Shown here: positions 52,928 through 61,234 of the stretch, piece after piece | Numbering within the stretch: position 1 is the first letter of the stretch | Layout: every line of letters starts with the position of its first letter | Assembly: GCA_021325655.1 (NCBI GenBank) | Contig: JAJPGT010000096.1 | Coordinates: forward strand, 62,001 to 126,000 | From: Pseudomonadota bacterium | Lineage (GTDB): Bacteria; Chloroflexota; UBA6077; JAJPGT01 | Length of the DNA stretch: 64,000 bases | Direction of reading: 5' to 3' | Translations under genes and position numbers: made by a program | Notes under the pieces: model-generated | Told to the model about the DNA's origin: nothing | Database searches by the model: none | Seen by the model: the letters and a program-made list of their open reading frames with translations, nothing else

Positions 52928-54022
52928 CTACCGCACCGGCTGGCCCTCGGCCTGCGCGAGCAGCGCCACGAGGCGGGCGGCGGCGCGCTCGGCCCCATCG
53001 AGGGGAAGCTCGGCCCAGGGAGTCTCGAGCGCCAGCAGCCGGTGCAGCGCCGGGCCGAGCGCGCCACGGTCCAGCTCTGCCCGGCAGATCGGCAGCGCCC
53101 GGCCGTAGCGCTGGAGCGCGTCGGCGAGGATCGGGTACTCCGCGAAACGGGGCCGCTCGGCGAACAGCGCCGGCACCCGGCAGGCGAACAGGTCTGCCAC
53201 CATCCCGTAGCCCGGCTTGGTGACGACCGCGTCGGACGCGGCGAGCAGGTCTGGGAACGGGACCAGGCCGTGGTCCGGCACCTCCAGCAGGTTGGACGCG
53301 AGCCGGCCGCGCGGCGCCGGGACGGGGCGCAGGAACAGGAACTCCGGCAGCCGCTCCAGCGCCGCCAGGTCCAGGCTCGGGACGTCGAAGCCGCCGAAGG
53401 CGAGCAGGACCACCGTGGTATCCGCGCCGATGCCAAGCAGCCGCCGGGTCTCAGCGCGCGGCCGGGTGGGATGGCGAGCCACCAGCGGCAGGTCCTCGCG
53501 CCGTCGGAACGCCGGCATCGGCAGGTGGAAGGGGAGGCGCAGCAGGAGCGCCGCTTTGGCGTAGCTCGCCTGGAGCCGCTCGATCACCGGCCCGAAGCCA
53601 GGCCAGGCGGGGACGAACGGGGCGTAGATGTCGTCCCAGGAGAAGTTGCCGAGCGCCACCCCGGGCACGCCCAGCCGCGCTGCTACTTCGAACGCCAGCG
53701 CCGGGATGTCGCCCAGCACCAGGCGTACCCCGGCCCCGCGCAGCCGCGCCGCTTCGGCGTCCGCCTGCTGATCAAGCCCGGCCAGGAACGCGCTGACCGC
53801 CTGGAGCGTGGCCGCCTCGTCGTGCTCCAGGCCGTCGCGCTGGACGAGCCCGACGTCTGTTGGCAGCCGACGGTAGCGCACCCGGGGCGGGAATAGCCAG
53901 GCGGGCGCGGTGGTGGCCACCTCCACCGCCAGGTCTGGCCGCTGCTCCAGCAGACGCTGGAGCACCGCGGCGGTGCGCACGGAGTGCCCGAAGCCGTGGC
54001 CTGAGGTATAGGCGAGCAGCAT
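52928..54022 (-). CDS. GT-B fold glycosyltransferase
   Basis: 364 residues. Starts with YTSGHGFGHSVRTAAVLQRL, the Gly-rich loop of MurG/GT28-like proteins and of the N-terminal domain of L-arabinokinase-like enzymes. C-terminal half has VLLAFGGFDV, VPFPDLLAASDAVVTKPGYGMVADLFAC, a nucleotide-sugar site, and RPRFAEYPILADAL. Substrates unknown. It follows the NlpC gene on the same strand by 27 bases, so perhaps a shared envelope role. Confidence 0.82.
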   Translation of the reverse strand: MLLAYTSGHGFGHSVRTAAVLQRLLEQRPDLAVEVATTAPAWLFPPRVRYRRLPTDVGLVQRDGLEHDEAATLQAVSAFLAGLDQQADAEAARLRGAGVRLVLGDIPALAFEVAARLGVPGVALGNFSWDDIYAPFVPAWPGFGPVIERLQASYAKAALLLRLPFHLPMPAFRRREDLPLVARHPTRPRAETRRLLGIGADTTVVLLAFGGFDVPSLDLAALERLPEFLFLRPVPAPRGRLASNLLEVPDHGLVPFPDLLAASDAVVTKPGYGMVADLFACRVPALFAERPRFAEYPILADALQRYGRALPICRAELDRGALGPALHRLLALETPWAELPLDGAERAAARLVALLAQAEGQPVR

Positions 54023-54049
54023 GACACCGGAACGATGCGGCCAGGCGGC

Positions 54050-55492
54050 TTACTTCGACAACCGCGTCGCCCCATACCAGTGGGCGGACCAGTAGTCGTC
54101 GTTCAGATTGGAGATCGTTACCCCATCCTGCTCATCCGCCGCGTGGATGAACTGCCCATCGCCCAGGTAGATGCCGTCGTGCGACAGGCCGGGCATGTAG
54201 GTATTCTGGAAGAAGACGAGGTCGCCCCGCTTCAGCTTGCTCTGCTTGGGATGGCTGCCGGCGTCGTATTGCTGCTGCAGCCCACGTCCTACTGATAGGC
54301 CGGCCTGCTGGGCAACGTACCAGACAAAGCCGGAACAATCGAACCCGGCCGACGGGGAGGAGCCGCCCCACACATAGGGCGCGCCCTGCAGGCTCAGCGC
54401 GGTCGCGGCCAGATCGCCCTTCACCGCCTTGCCCGCCACGGCCGGACGCGGGGTTGGCGAAGGCGTCGCGGTCCTGGCCGGCGTCGGGCTGGCGGCCGGC
54501 TTGGCAGGCTTGGACGTCGGTGTGGGCGTCGCCGTGGCTGCCGGGGTCGCCGGCGGCTGGGTCGGCGTTGGTGTCGGCGCGGGCGGCTGGGTGGCAGTGG
54601 GCTCCGGCGTCGGCTCGGTGGTCGGCTTCGGTGCGGGCGCGGAGGCGATTGCGTGAGAGTCGGTAGGTACCAGCAGCACCTGCCCGGCGCTGAGCACGTT
54701 CGGGTCGACCATCCCGTTCAGATCCACCAGCGTACCCAGGTCGACGTGCTCCTGGGCCGCGATCGCCGCGAGCGTCTCGCCCGGCTGGACCACGTGCTGG
54801 TGCACTGGCGCTGGCACCTGGATCGTCTGGCCGACGATCAGGAGATTCGGGTCGCTCAACCCGTTGGCCGCCAGCAGGTCCGCCACCGTCGTCTGGAACT
54901 GGGCCGCGATACCGGCCAGGGTGTCGCCAGGCTGGATGAGGTAGCCCCGTGTCGGGATGTGGGGACGCGCTGGCGCCGCGGTCGGCGGTGGCGCAGCCGA
55001 CTGCTCGACTGCTGGAGCCGGGGTGGGCGACACGGCGCGCGGCGGCTCCTGCATCGGCTTCGGGGCTGGCGGAGCCGCTGCCGGCACCACCCGTCCCCCG
55101 CCGGGGATCACCAGGCTGGCGCCGACGAGCAGCAGGTTCGGATCGTCCAGATTGTTCGCCTGGGCCAGAGCCGAGGCATCCACCCCCTCCGCTTCGGCGA
55201 TCGTTGCCAGCGTCTCGCCCTCTTGCACCACGTGGGTGCGGTGCGTCAGAGGTAGCTTGAGCACCTGTCCGGCCTGGATCTCGTCGGGGTTGTCCAGCTC
55301 GTTCAGGCGAAGCAGCGTCTGGACGTCGCTGCCAACCTCCGCCGCGATGCCTGAGAGTGTCTCGCCGGGCTGCACCACATGTGTGTCGGCAGTGCTTGGG
55401 GCAGCGTATACACGGAGGGGAGATCCACCGGATGTCAACAGCAGCGCGCAGGTAAGCGCCATGGCCACGAATCGAACGCCTGGTCGGTGCAT
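54050..55492 (-). CDS. LysM x4 - NlpC/P60 peptidoglycan endopeptidase
   Basis: 480 residues from the ATG at 55492 (AGGAGAGG before it). Signal peptide about 1-31. Four LysM repeats (HVVQPGETLSGIAAEVG; HVVQEGETLATIAEAEG; YLIQPGDTLAGIAAQF; HVVQPGETLAAIAAQE), two Thr/Pro linkers, then NlpC/P60 (about 365-480) with catalytic Cys in GFDCSGFVWY and His in LSHDGIYLGDG, and second His in FIHAADE. Cleaves peptide stems in the cell wall. An upstream gap of 206 bases to acuB is divergent. Confidence 0.95.
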   Translation of the reverse strand: MHRPGVRFVAMALTCALLLTSGGSPLRVYAAPSTADTHVVQPGETLSGIAAEVGSDVQTLLRLNELDNPDEIQAGQVLKLPLTHRTHVVQEGETLATIAEAEGVDASALAQANNLDDPNLLLVGASLVIPGGGRVVPAAAPPAPKPMQEPPRAVSPTPAPAVEQSAAPPPTAAPARPHIPTRGYLIQPGDTLAGIAAQFQTTVADLLAANGLSDPNLLIVGQTIQVPAPVHQHVVQPGETLAAIAAQEHVDLGTLVDLNGMVDPNVLSAGQVLLVPTDSHAIASAPAPKPTTEPTPEPTATQPPAPTPTPTQPPATPAATATPTPTSKPAKPAASPTPARTATPSPTPRPAVAGKAVKGDLAATALSLQGAPYVWGGSSPSAGFDCSGFVWYVAQQAGLSVGRGLQQQYDAGSHPKQSKLKRGDLVFFQNTYMPGLSHDGIYLGDGQFIHAADEQDGVTISNLNDDYWSAHWYGATRLSK

Positions 55493-55698
55493 ACCTCTCC
55501 TGAGAGCCCCTCCGCCCGGAAGGGCCAGGATACTGGAGCGTCGACCGAGCGACAATCGTCATCACATCACAGCTCCGTCACCGCGGCGGGCCGCGCAAGA
55601 TCGGCAGTGCCCCTACCCACGGATGCACGAACCCGGTAGGCTGTGAGGAGCAGGACGAGACGCGCCTGGCGGCGGTCTCGCCGGATGGGGAGGCCGAG

Positions 55699-56295
55699 AT
55701 GCTGGTGCGGGATGTCATGACGCGGCCAGTCGTCGCCTGCGCCCCGGGCGTGCGGGTGGAGGAGGCGCTGGCGCTCCTCCGCCGCGGCCGCTTCCGCCAC
55801 CTGCCGGTCGTCGAAGCCGGGGCACTGGTCGGCATCGTGTCGGATCGCGATCTGCAGCCCGCCGCGCCCGAGACGACGCTGGAGGAGCTAATGCACCCGC
55901 CGATCACGGTAGACTCCCGCACCCCGATCGAGCAGGCGGCATGGCTGATGGAGCAGAACAAGATCGGCTCGCTCCCGGTGGTCGACGACGGAGAGCTGGT
56001 TGGCCTGGTGACCTCCAGCGACCTGTTCCACGTCCTGGTGCGGCTGCTCGGGGTGCTGGAGCCGAGCTCGCGGCTTGAAGCGCGGCTGGAGCGCCCGACG
56101 GAACAGCTCGCCGAGCTGACTCAGGTGGTCGCTGAGCACGGGGCGCCGCTGGTGAGCCTGATCACCGAGCCGCCCGATGCGAGCGGGCAGCGGCGGGTCG
56201 TGGTGCGATTAGCGACGATTGATCCGCGGCCAGTGGTGGCGGAGCTGGCCCGGCGCGGCATCGTAGTGGCCGAGCTGGAAGGAGCCTCATCGTGA
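55699..56295 (+). CDS. acuB: AcuB-like protein, two CBS domains plus ACT-like domain
   Basis: 198 residues. CBS1 (about 1-60; VRDVMTRPVVACAPG, HLPVVEAGALVGIVSDRDL), CBS2 (about 62-125; MHPPITVDSRTPIEQAAWLM, LPVVDDGELVGLVTSSDL), then an ACT-like C-terminus (about 145-195; LVSLITEPPDASGQRRVVVRL). This matches AcuB, which accompanies acetyl-CoA synthetase regulation in Bacillus. Its stop overlaps the next gene's GTG (GTGA), so they are translationally coupled. Confidence 0.88.
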   Translation: MLVRDVMTRPVVACAPGVRVEEALALLRRGRFRHLPVVEAGALVGIVSDRDLQPAAPETTLEELMHPPITVDSRTPIEQAAWLMEQNKIGSLPVVDDGELVGLVTSSDLFHVLVRLLGVLEPSSRLEARLERPTEQLAELTQVVAEHGAPLVSLITEPPDASGQRRVVVRLATIDPRPVVAELARRGIVVAELEGASS

Positions 56296-58172
56296 ATCGA
56301 TCACCTGGCTGTTCGTCGCGACTGGTGTACTCCGACGCCGTGCGGAGCTACGACTTCGGCCCCGAGCATCCCCTCACGCCCCGCCGGCTGCTGACCGGGC
56401 TCAGTCTTCTGCGCGCCCTGGGCGTGCTCACGGATGCGGATCTGCTCGCCCCGCGGGAAGCGACCGATGAGGAGCTCCAGCTCGTGCATGCCCCGGACTA
56501 CGTCGCCGCGGTGAAGCGTCTCTCCAACGCGAGCGGGCGCTGGAGTGTCGATACGCTGGAGTACGGCCTCGGGCCGGGCGACAACCCGGCCTTTCCCGGG
56601 ATGCACCATGCGGCGGCGCTCATCGCCGGCGGGACGGTCGAGCTGGCGCGCGCGGTGATGGCCGGTGAGCTCCAGCACGGGTTCAACCCCGCCGGCGGAC
56701 TACACCACGCGCTGCGCGACCGCGCCTCCGGGTTCTGCATTTACAACGACCCCGCGGTGGCGATCGCCGCGCTGCTGCGCGAGCATGAGGCGCGGGTACT
56801 CTACCTGGACTTCGACTGCCACCACGGCGACGGGGTGCAGTGGCTGTTCTATGACGACCCGCGGGTCATGACGGTGTCGTTCCATGAGACCGGCCGGCAC
56901 CTGTTCCCCGGCACTGGCGACGTTTACGAGCTTGGCACGGGCCTGGGACGGGGCTATTCGATCAACGTGCCGATGGCGCCCTACACGCAGGACGACTCCT
57001 GGCTCGACGCGGTCCGATCGCTGGTCCCGGCGCTGGCTGAGCGTTTCCGCCCGGACGTTATCGTGAGCCAGCACGGCTGCGACACGCACACCTGGGATCC
57101 GCTCACCCATCTGGCGCTGACGACGCGCGCCTACGACGAGCAGGCCCGGCTGGTCCACGCGCTCGCCCACGAGCACTGCCAGGGACGCTGGATCGCGCTG
57201 GGCGGGGGCGGCTACGACTTCTACCGCGTCGTCCCGCGCTCCTGGGCGCTGGTCTGGCTGACGATGACCGGCCGCCCGGCGCCAGACTACGTGCCAGAGG
57301 CCTACATTGCCGAGTGGCAAGACGAGGCGCCCCAGCGGCTCCCGGAGCTGCTGCTGGATCCGCCGGAGGAGTTTCCGCCGCTGCCACGCCACGACGCTAT
57401 CCTGGCCGAGAATCGCCGCACGCTGGAGACCGTGCGCCGGCTGGCGCTGCCGCCCCCGCTGCTGCGCGGCTTCCCGTTGCTGCGGCTCGAGGCGCTCGGA
57501 CCCACCACCAGCGAGCTGGTGCGTGTCAGCGGCCAGGTCCCCAGCCCGCGCGTCGAGACTATCCAGACGCCCCGCGGCCCGGTCCACCTGCGCGACTGGT
57601 GTCCCCCCTCCATGCTCGAGCGGCTGCGGCCCGATCCGGGGCTGGTGGCGTTCTGCCGCAGCGCCGAGCGGGAGATGGAGCTGCTGCGTCGCCTGGCCGA
57701 GCAGTCAGAGGTCGACCTGATCATCGCGCACACCCCCGAGGGGGTCGTGGTGGGCCAGGTGACGATCACCCTGGCGGAAGGCTGGTGGGCCGGGCTGGAG
57801 GGCGTCTTCGAGATCTCGCTGGAGGTTGCGCGCGACTGGCGCCGGCTCGGGCTGGCGCGCCAGCTCCTGCGCTTCGCGGCCCAGCCCGACGCGATGGAAG
57901 ATCTGATCCTGCTCGCCGAGGGCTATTGGTGGCACTGGGACCTGGAGGCGACGGGGCTGAATCCGTTCGCCTACCGGGCGCTGCTGCAGCGTCTGTTTGG
58001 CCAGGTCGGCTTCCAGGAGATGCGCACCACTGAGCCGGACATCGCCGGCTCCCCAGCCAACTCCCTGCTGGTGCGGATCGGCGCTCGCGTCTCGCCCGAG
58101 CGAGCACAGCAGTTCCGGGCCCGAGTGCTCCGCCTGCCACGGGTGCCGGCCGTGACGCCGGGGAGATCGTAA
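56292..58172 (+). CDS. acuC: AcuC deacetylase fused to AcuA-type acetyltransferase
   Basis: 626 residues from the GTG at 56292. Histone-deacetylase fold (about 1-340): LYLDFDCHHGDGVQW (metal Asp and His, about residue 172), catalytic His region GFCIYNDPAVA, second metal Asp in SQHGCDTHTWDPL, and Tyr in GGGGYDFYRVVPRSW, all present. After a linker (to about 395) comes a GNAT domain resembling AcuA: VGQVTITLAEGWW, VFEISLEVARDWRRLGLARQLLRFA (acetyl-CoA loop), then YWWHWDLEATGLNPFAYR and PANSLLVRIG. In Bacillus AcuA acetylates and AcuC deacetylates acetyl-CoA synthetase; here both activities would sit on one chain (inference). Confidence 0.9.
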   Translation: MNRSPGCSSRLVYSDAVRSYDFGPEHPLTPRRLLTGLSLLRALGVLTDADLLAPREATDEELQLVHAPDYVAAVKRLSNASGRWSVDTLEYGLGPGDNPAFPGMHHAAALIAGGTVELARAVMAGELQHGFNPAGGLHHALRDRASGFCIYNDPAVAIAALLREHEARVLYLDFDCHHGDGVQWLFYDDPRVMTVSFHETGRHLFPGTGDVYELGTGLGRGYSINVPMAPYTQDDSWLDAVRSLVPALAERFRPDVIVSQHGCDTHTWDPLTHLALTTRAYDEQARLVHALAHEHCQGRWIALGGGGYDFYRVVPRSWALVWLTMTGRPAPDYVPEAYIAEWQDEAPQRLPELLLDPPEEFPPLPRHDAILAENRRTLETVRRLALPPPLLRGFPLLRLEALGPTTSELVRVSGQVPSPRVETIQTPRGPVHLRDWCPPSMLERLRPDPGLVAFCRSAEREMELLRRLAEQSEVDLIIAHTPEGVVVGQVTITLAEGWWAGLEGVFEISLEVARDWRRLGLARQLLRFAAQPDAMEDLILLAEGYWWHWDLEATGLNPFAYRALLQRLFGQVGFQEMRTTEPDIAGSPANSLLVRIGARVSPERAQQFRARVLRLPRVPAVTPGRS

Positions 58173-58240
58173 GCCCTCGGCGCGGAGCGACGATCAGCCC
58201 CGAGGCAGAGGGCGGTCTTCCCTACCCCCCTGGCCGCTGG

Positions 58241-58534
58241 CTACGCCGGCGGCTTGATCTCGTTGATCCGGGCGCGGACCGCGTCCGGGTCCTCGAACCA
58301 CTGGGCGTTGAGCTGGATGAACTCCTTTTCGTTGTCGGGAACCGCGGAATCGTGCGCGATCGCGGTCACCGGGCACTCGGGCTCGCAGGCGCCGCACTCG
58401 ATGCACTCGTCCGGGTTGATGTAGAGCATCCGGTCCAGCTCGTCCGACTCCAGGTAGATGCAGCTCACCGGGCAGACGTCCACGCAGGACTTGTTCTTCG
58501 TGTCGATGCACGGCGAGAAGATGACGTAGGTCAC
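58241..58534 (-). CDS. seven-iron ferredoxin
   Basis: 97 residues with a GTG start after GGGAGG. First cluster cysteines Cys9, Cys17 and Cys21-Pro (C-x7-C-x3-CP, typical of a 3Fe-4S cluster) and a second set CIECGACEPECPV for 4Fe-4S. The C-terminal helix of about 30 residues is normal for the Mycobacterium/Thermus FdxA type. Electron carrier. Confidence 0.94.
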   Translation of the reverse strand: MTYVIFSPCIDTKNKSCVDVCPVSCIYLESDELDRMLYINPDECIECGACEPECPVTAIAHDSAVPDNEKEFIQLNAQWFEDPDAVRARINEIKPPA

Positions 58535-58687
58535 CGTTCCCTCCCGGGGTAAAGACGTATTTGGAACGCACGGCCTGTGGCCGCTGAACCATTCTAGCCC
58601 CGCCAGAAGGCCCAGACGGCCCGAGTCCAGAAAAAATCCAGATAGCCCGGCCGCCCCGGGCAGCGCACTCGACAGGTTGATGGACGG

Positions 58688-59896
58688 CTAGGCGCGGAGC
58701 GGATCCCAGACCGTCCGGGGCGGCGCGCTGCCAGCCTCGGAGTCGATCCGCTCAGAGCTGAGGCTCACGTCGGGGTAGCGCCGGAGGTCGATCTCGGCGT
58801 GGGGTACCTCGCGGCCCGCGCTGTCCTGCAGCAGGCGGACCACCGGCCGGTGCAACTGCGACGGGTGCACCGCTACTACCACGCCGCGCCAGCCGTCGAA
58901 CGGCGCCCCGTTCAGCACCACTCGCAGTCCCATAGGGAACGTCGGGACCACGCGAAAGAACGCGTCTACCACCTCGCGGTTCAGGTGGCTGCCGGCCAGC
59001 GCCCGCAGCGTGCGTGCCACCTCTTCGGGCGGCAGCGCGGGCCGGAACGGGCGGTCGGAGGCGAGCGCGGAGAAGACGTCCGCCACTGCTGCCAGCTCCG
59101 CCAGCAGCATGATCCGCCCCGGGACACCCAGGTCCGCGATCGAGCGAACTACTCGGTTCGTGCCGTGCAGCCCGCGCGGATAGCCCGTGCCATCTTGTTT
59201 CTCATGGTGCTGCCAGGCGATGTGCTGGGGAACCGGGCTATCCAGATCCAGACTCTTGATGAGCTCGAAGCCGATCCGCGGGTGCTCTTTCACCTGCGCG
59301 AGCTCCTGGGAGGTGAGCGGGCCGGGCTTGTTGAGCACCTCGGTGGGGACGCCGCGCTTGCCGATGTCGTGCAGCAGACAGCCCAGCCCGAGCTGGCGCA
59401 GGTCCTCGCGCTGCAAGCCGAGCCGCTTGCCGAGCATCACCCCCACCACGGTAGTCTCCACCGAATGCTCGTAGGTGTAGCTATCGTGGCTCTTGACCGC
59501 CGCCATGCCGTCGAACGCCTCGCTCGCGAATACCTCGTCCAGGATGTCCTCGACATCGCGGTAGAGGCTTTCGATCACCCGCCAGGTCTCGCCCGGCCAG
59601 CTGCTCGGCTTGCGCGGCTCGCCGTGCTCGCTCACCTTCGTCACAATGGTGAACAGCGCCTCGAGGTGGCTGCTGGCCACCATGCGGACCTCTTCGCTGA
59701 TCAGGTCGGCAGGCGCCACGTCGTCGGCGAGCCCGTCGCGCACGTAGACCGAGGTATAGCCGCGCGCTTGGAGCGCCTCGATGAAGCGGGCGTTGAGCGG
59801 GACGCCGGCCGCGAGCAGCACGCGGCCGTTCCGGTCGTAGAGCGGCTTGCCCAGCGCCATCGCTGGACGCAGATGGCTGACGTGGACCCGACGCAC
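58688..59896 (-). CDS. HD-GYP domain cyclic-di-GMP phosphodiesterase-like protein
   Basis: 402 residues, GTG start after GGGAGG. N-terminal DUF3391-like region (about 1-100), HD domain with YTYEHSVETTVVGV, CLLHDIGKRG (HD metal pair), EHPRIGFELI and the GYP motif HHEKQDGTGYPRGL, then ADVFSALASDRPFRPAL. All residues for c-di-GMP hydrolysis are present. A C-terminal PilZ-like or beta-strand tail (about 330-400) follows. No GGDEF gene is in the window. Confidence 0.93.
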   Translation of the reverse strand: MRRVHVSHLRPAMALGKPLYDRNGRVLLAAGVPLNARFIEALQARGYTSVYVRDGLADDVAPADLISEEVRMVASSHLEALFTIVTKVSEHGEPRKPSSWPGETWRVIESLYRDVEDILDEVFASEAFDGMAAVKSHDSYTYEHSVETTVVGVMLGKRLGLQREDLRQLGLGCLLHDIGKRGVPTEVLNKPGPLTSQELAQVKEHPRIGFELIKSLDLDSPVPQHIAWQHHEKQDGTGYPRGLHGTNRVVRSIADLGVPGRIMLLAELAAVADVFSALASDRPFRPALPPEEVARTLRALAGSHLNREVVDAFFRVVPTFPMGLRVVLNGAPFDGWRGVVVAVHPSQLHRPVVRLLQDSAGREVPHAEIDLRRYPDVSLSSERIDSEAGSAPPRTVWDPLRA

Positions 59897-60107
59897 CGCC
59901 TTCGACCTCCCTCGCTCGACGTACGCGAACAGCCTTGCGCTAACAGCTATTTGCCCGTGGAGGCGGGCGGAAGTGTGTGATTGTACGCAGCCTGTCGCCG
60001 CGCCGGCGCGGCAGCGAACGATCGCTCTGGAAGACAGGACTATAGCCGGTCAGCGGCAGACGCGAGAAGGGCGGGGCGGCCGGGGAGCTAGCAGCCGCTG
60101 GGAGTGG

Positions 60108-61022
60108 TCAGGCTCCCACGGACGAAGCGCGCAGGGCGTAGCCGCCGTCCCCGCGGACGACCGGAGTCCGCAGCGTGCCCACGTCCTCGACCGTGATCTC
60201 CACCTCGTCGCCGGCCTCCAGAGTGAAGTCGGAGGGCGGGACCAGCCCGGTCCCAGTGAGCAGGATCACCCCGTGTGGGAAGACGTTGTCCCGGCCGAGG
60301 TACTCGATCAGGTGCGCGAAGCTGCGAGCCATGCGCTCCGTCGAGGTCTCGCCGCGGTACACCTCCTGGCCCGCGCGGACGATCCGCATGCCAATACGAA
60401 ACGGCCGGGCCGGGTCGCGCTCCCACACCGGCAGGATCGCCGGGCCGAGCGCGCAGCTCCCCATCCACACCTTCGCCTGCGGCAGATAGAGCGGATTCTC
60501 CCCCTCGATGCTGCGCGACGAGACATCGTTGCCGGCAGTGAAGCCGACCAGCTCCAGCCAGCGGTTCAGCACCAGCGCCAGCTCAGGCTCCGGGACATCC
60601 CAGGTGGAGTCAGCCCGGATGCGGATCGCCTCGTTCGGGCCGACCGTGCGCGATAGCCCGCCCTTCAGGAAGATCTCCGGGCGCTCGGCCTCGTACACCC
60701 GCTCGTAGACGCTCTTCTCCGCCGCCTCTTCTACCCGCGCCTCGCGGGAGCGGAGGTACGTCACCCCCGCCGCCCACACCTCCTGCCCCTGCAGCGGTGG
60801 GAGCAGCCGCAGGCCGGATTCGGCCAGCTCGTAAGCGGGCAAGGGCTCGGCCGCGGCGCGCTCCACCGCGCTGCGCAGCTCCTCCAGCGTCAGGTGGAGC
60901 GCGGCGTCTACGTCCGTGAGCGCGCTCGCGGAGGCAGCGGACAGGTCCAGCACCCGCGAGTCCTGGAGCAGGCCGAGGCGCGGGGTCGACAGGCCGCGTC
61001 GGAAACGACAGAGCTGGGGCAT
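60108..61022 (-). CDS. FAH-family enzyme, 2-dehydro-3-deoxy-pentonate dehydratase-like
   Basis: 304 residues from the ATG at 61022 (GGAGGGATC before it). Metal and substrate motifs: EPELALVLNRW, TAGNDVSSRSIEGENPLYLPQAKVW, CALGPAILP, and GVILLTGTGLVPP. The SSR-x-IEGENPLYLPQAK motif is typical of KdaD-like enzymes that dehydrate 2-keto-3-deoxy-arabinonate; the usual Asp after SSR is Ser here. Unlike the remnant at 19525-20032 this copy is intact. May work with a sugar-acid dehydratase such as the IlvD-like protein (inference). Confidence 0.83.
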   Translation of the reverse strand: MPQLCRFRRGLSTPRLGLLQDSRVLDLSAASASALTDVDAALHLTLEELRSAVERAAAEPLPAYELAESGLRLLPPLQGQEVWAAGVTYLRSREARVEEAAEKSVYERVYEAERPEIFLKGGLSRTVGPNEAIRIRADSTWDVPEPELALVLNRWLELVGFTAGNDVSSRSIEGENPLYLPQAKVWMGSCALGPAILPVWERDPARPFRIGMRIVRAGQEVYRGETSTERMARSFAHLIEYLGRDNVFPHGVILLTGTGLVPPSDFTLEAGDEVEITVEDVGTLRTPVVRGDGGYALRASSVGA

Positions 61023-61234
61023 GATCCCTCCATCTTGTGGTCGACAGTCCCGGCCTGGCAGCAGAGGGCGCACCGGGCATGCCCACGGGCGACGAGAGCT
61101 CCCGGAGATCGTAGCAGGCTGCCCCTTCCCACCGCTCGTAGGCGCCCGCTGCGCGACGGCGGATTCACCGGGGCAGCGTCTTCCTCCCCATGCTCACCCT
61201 CACAGGCGGAGTACCGCGAGACCCGCGCCCGCGC

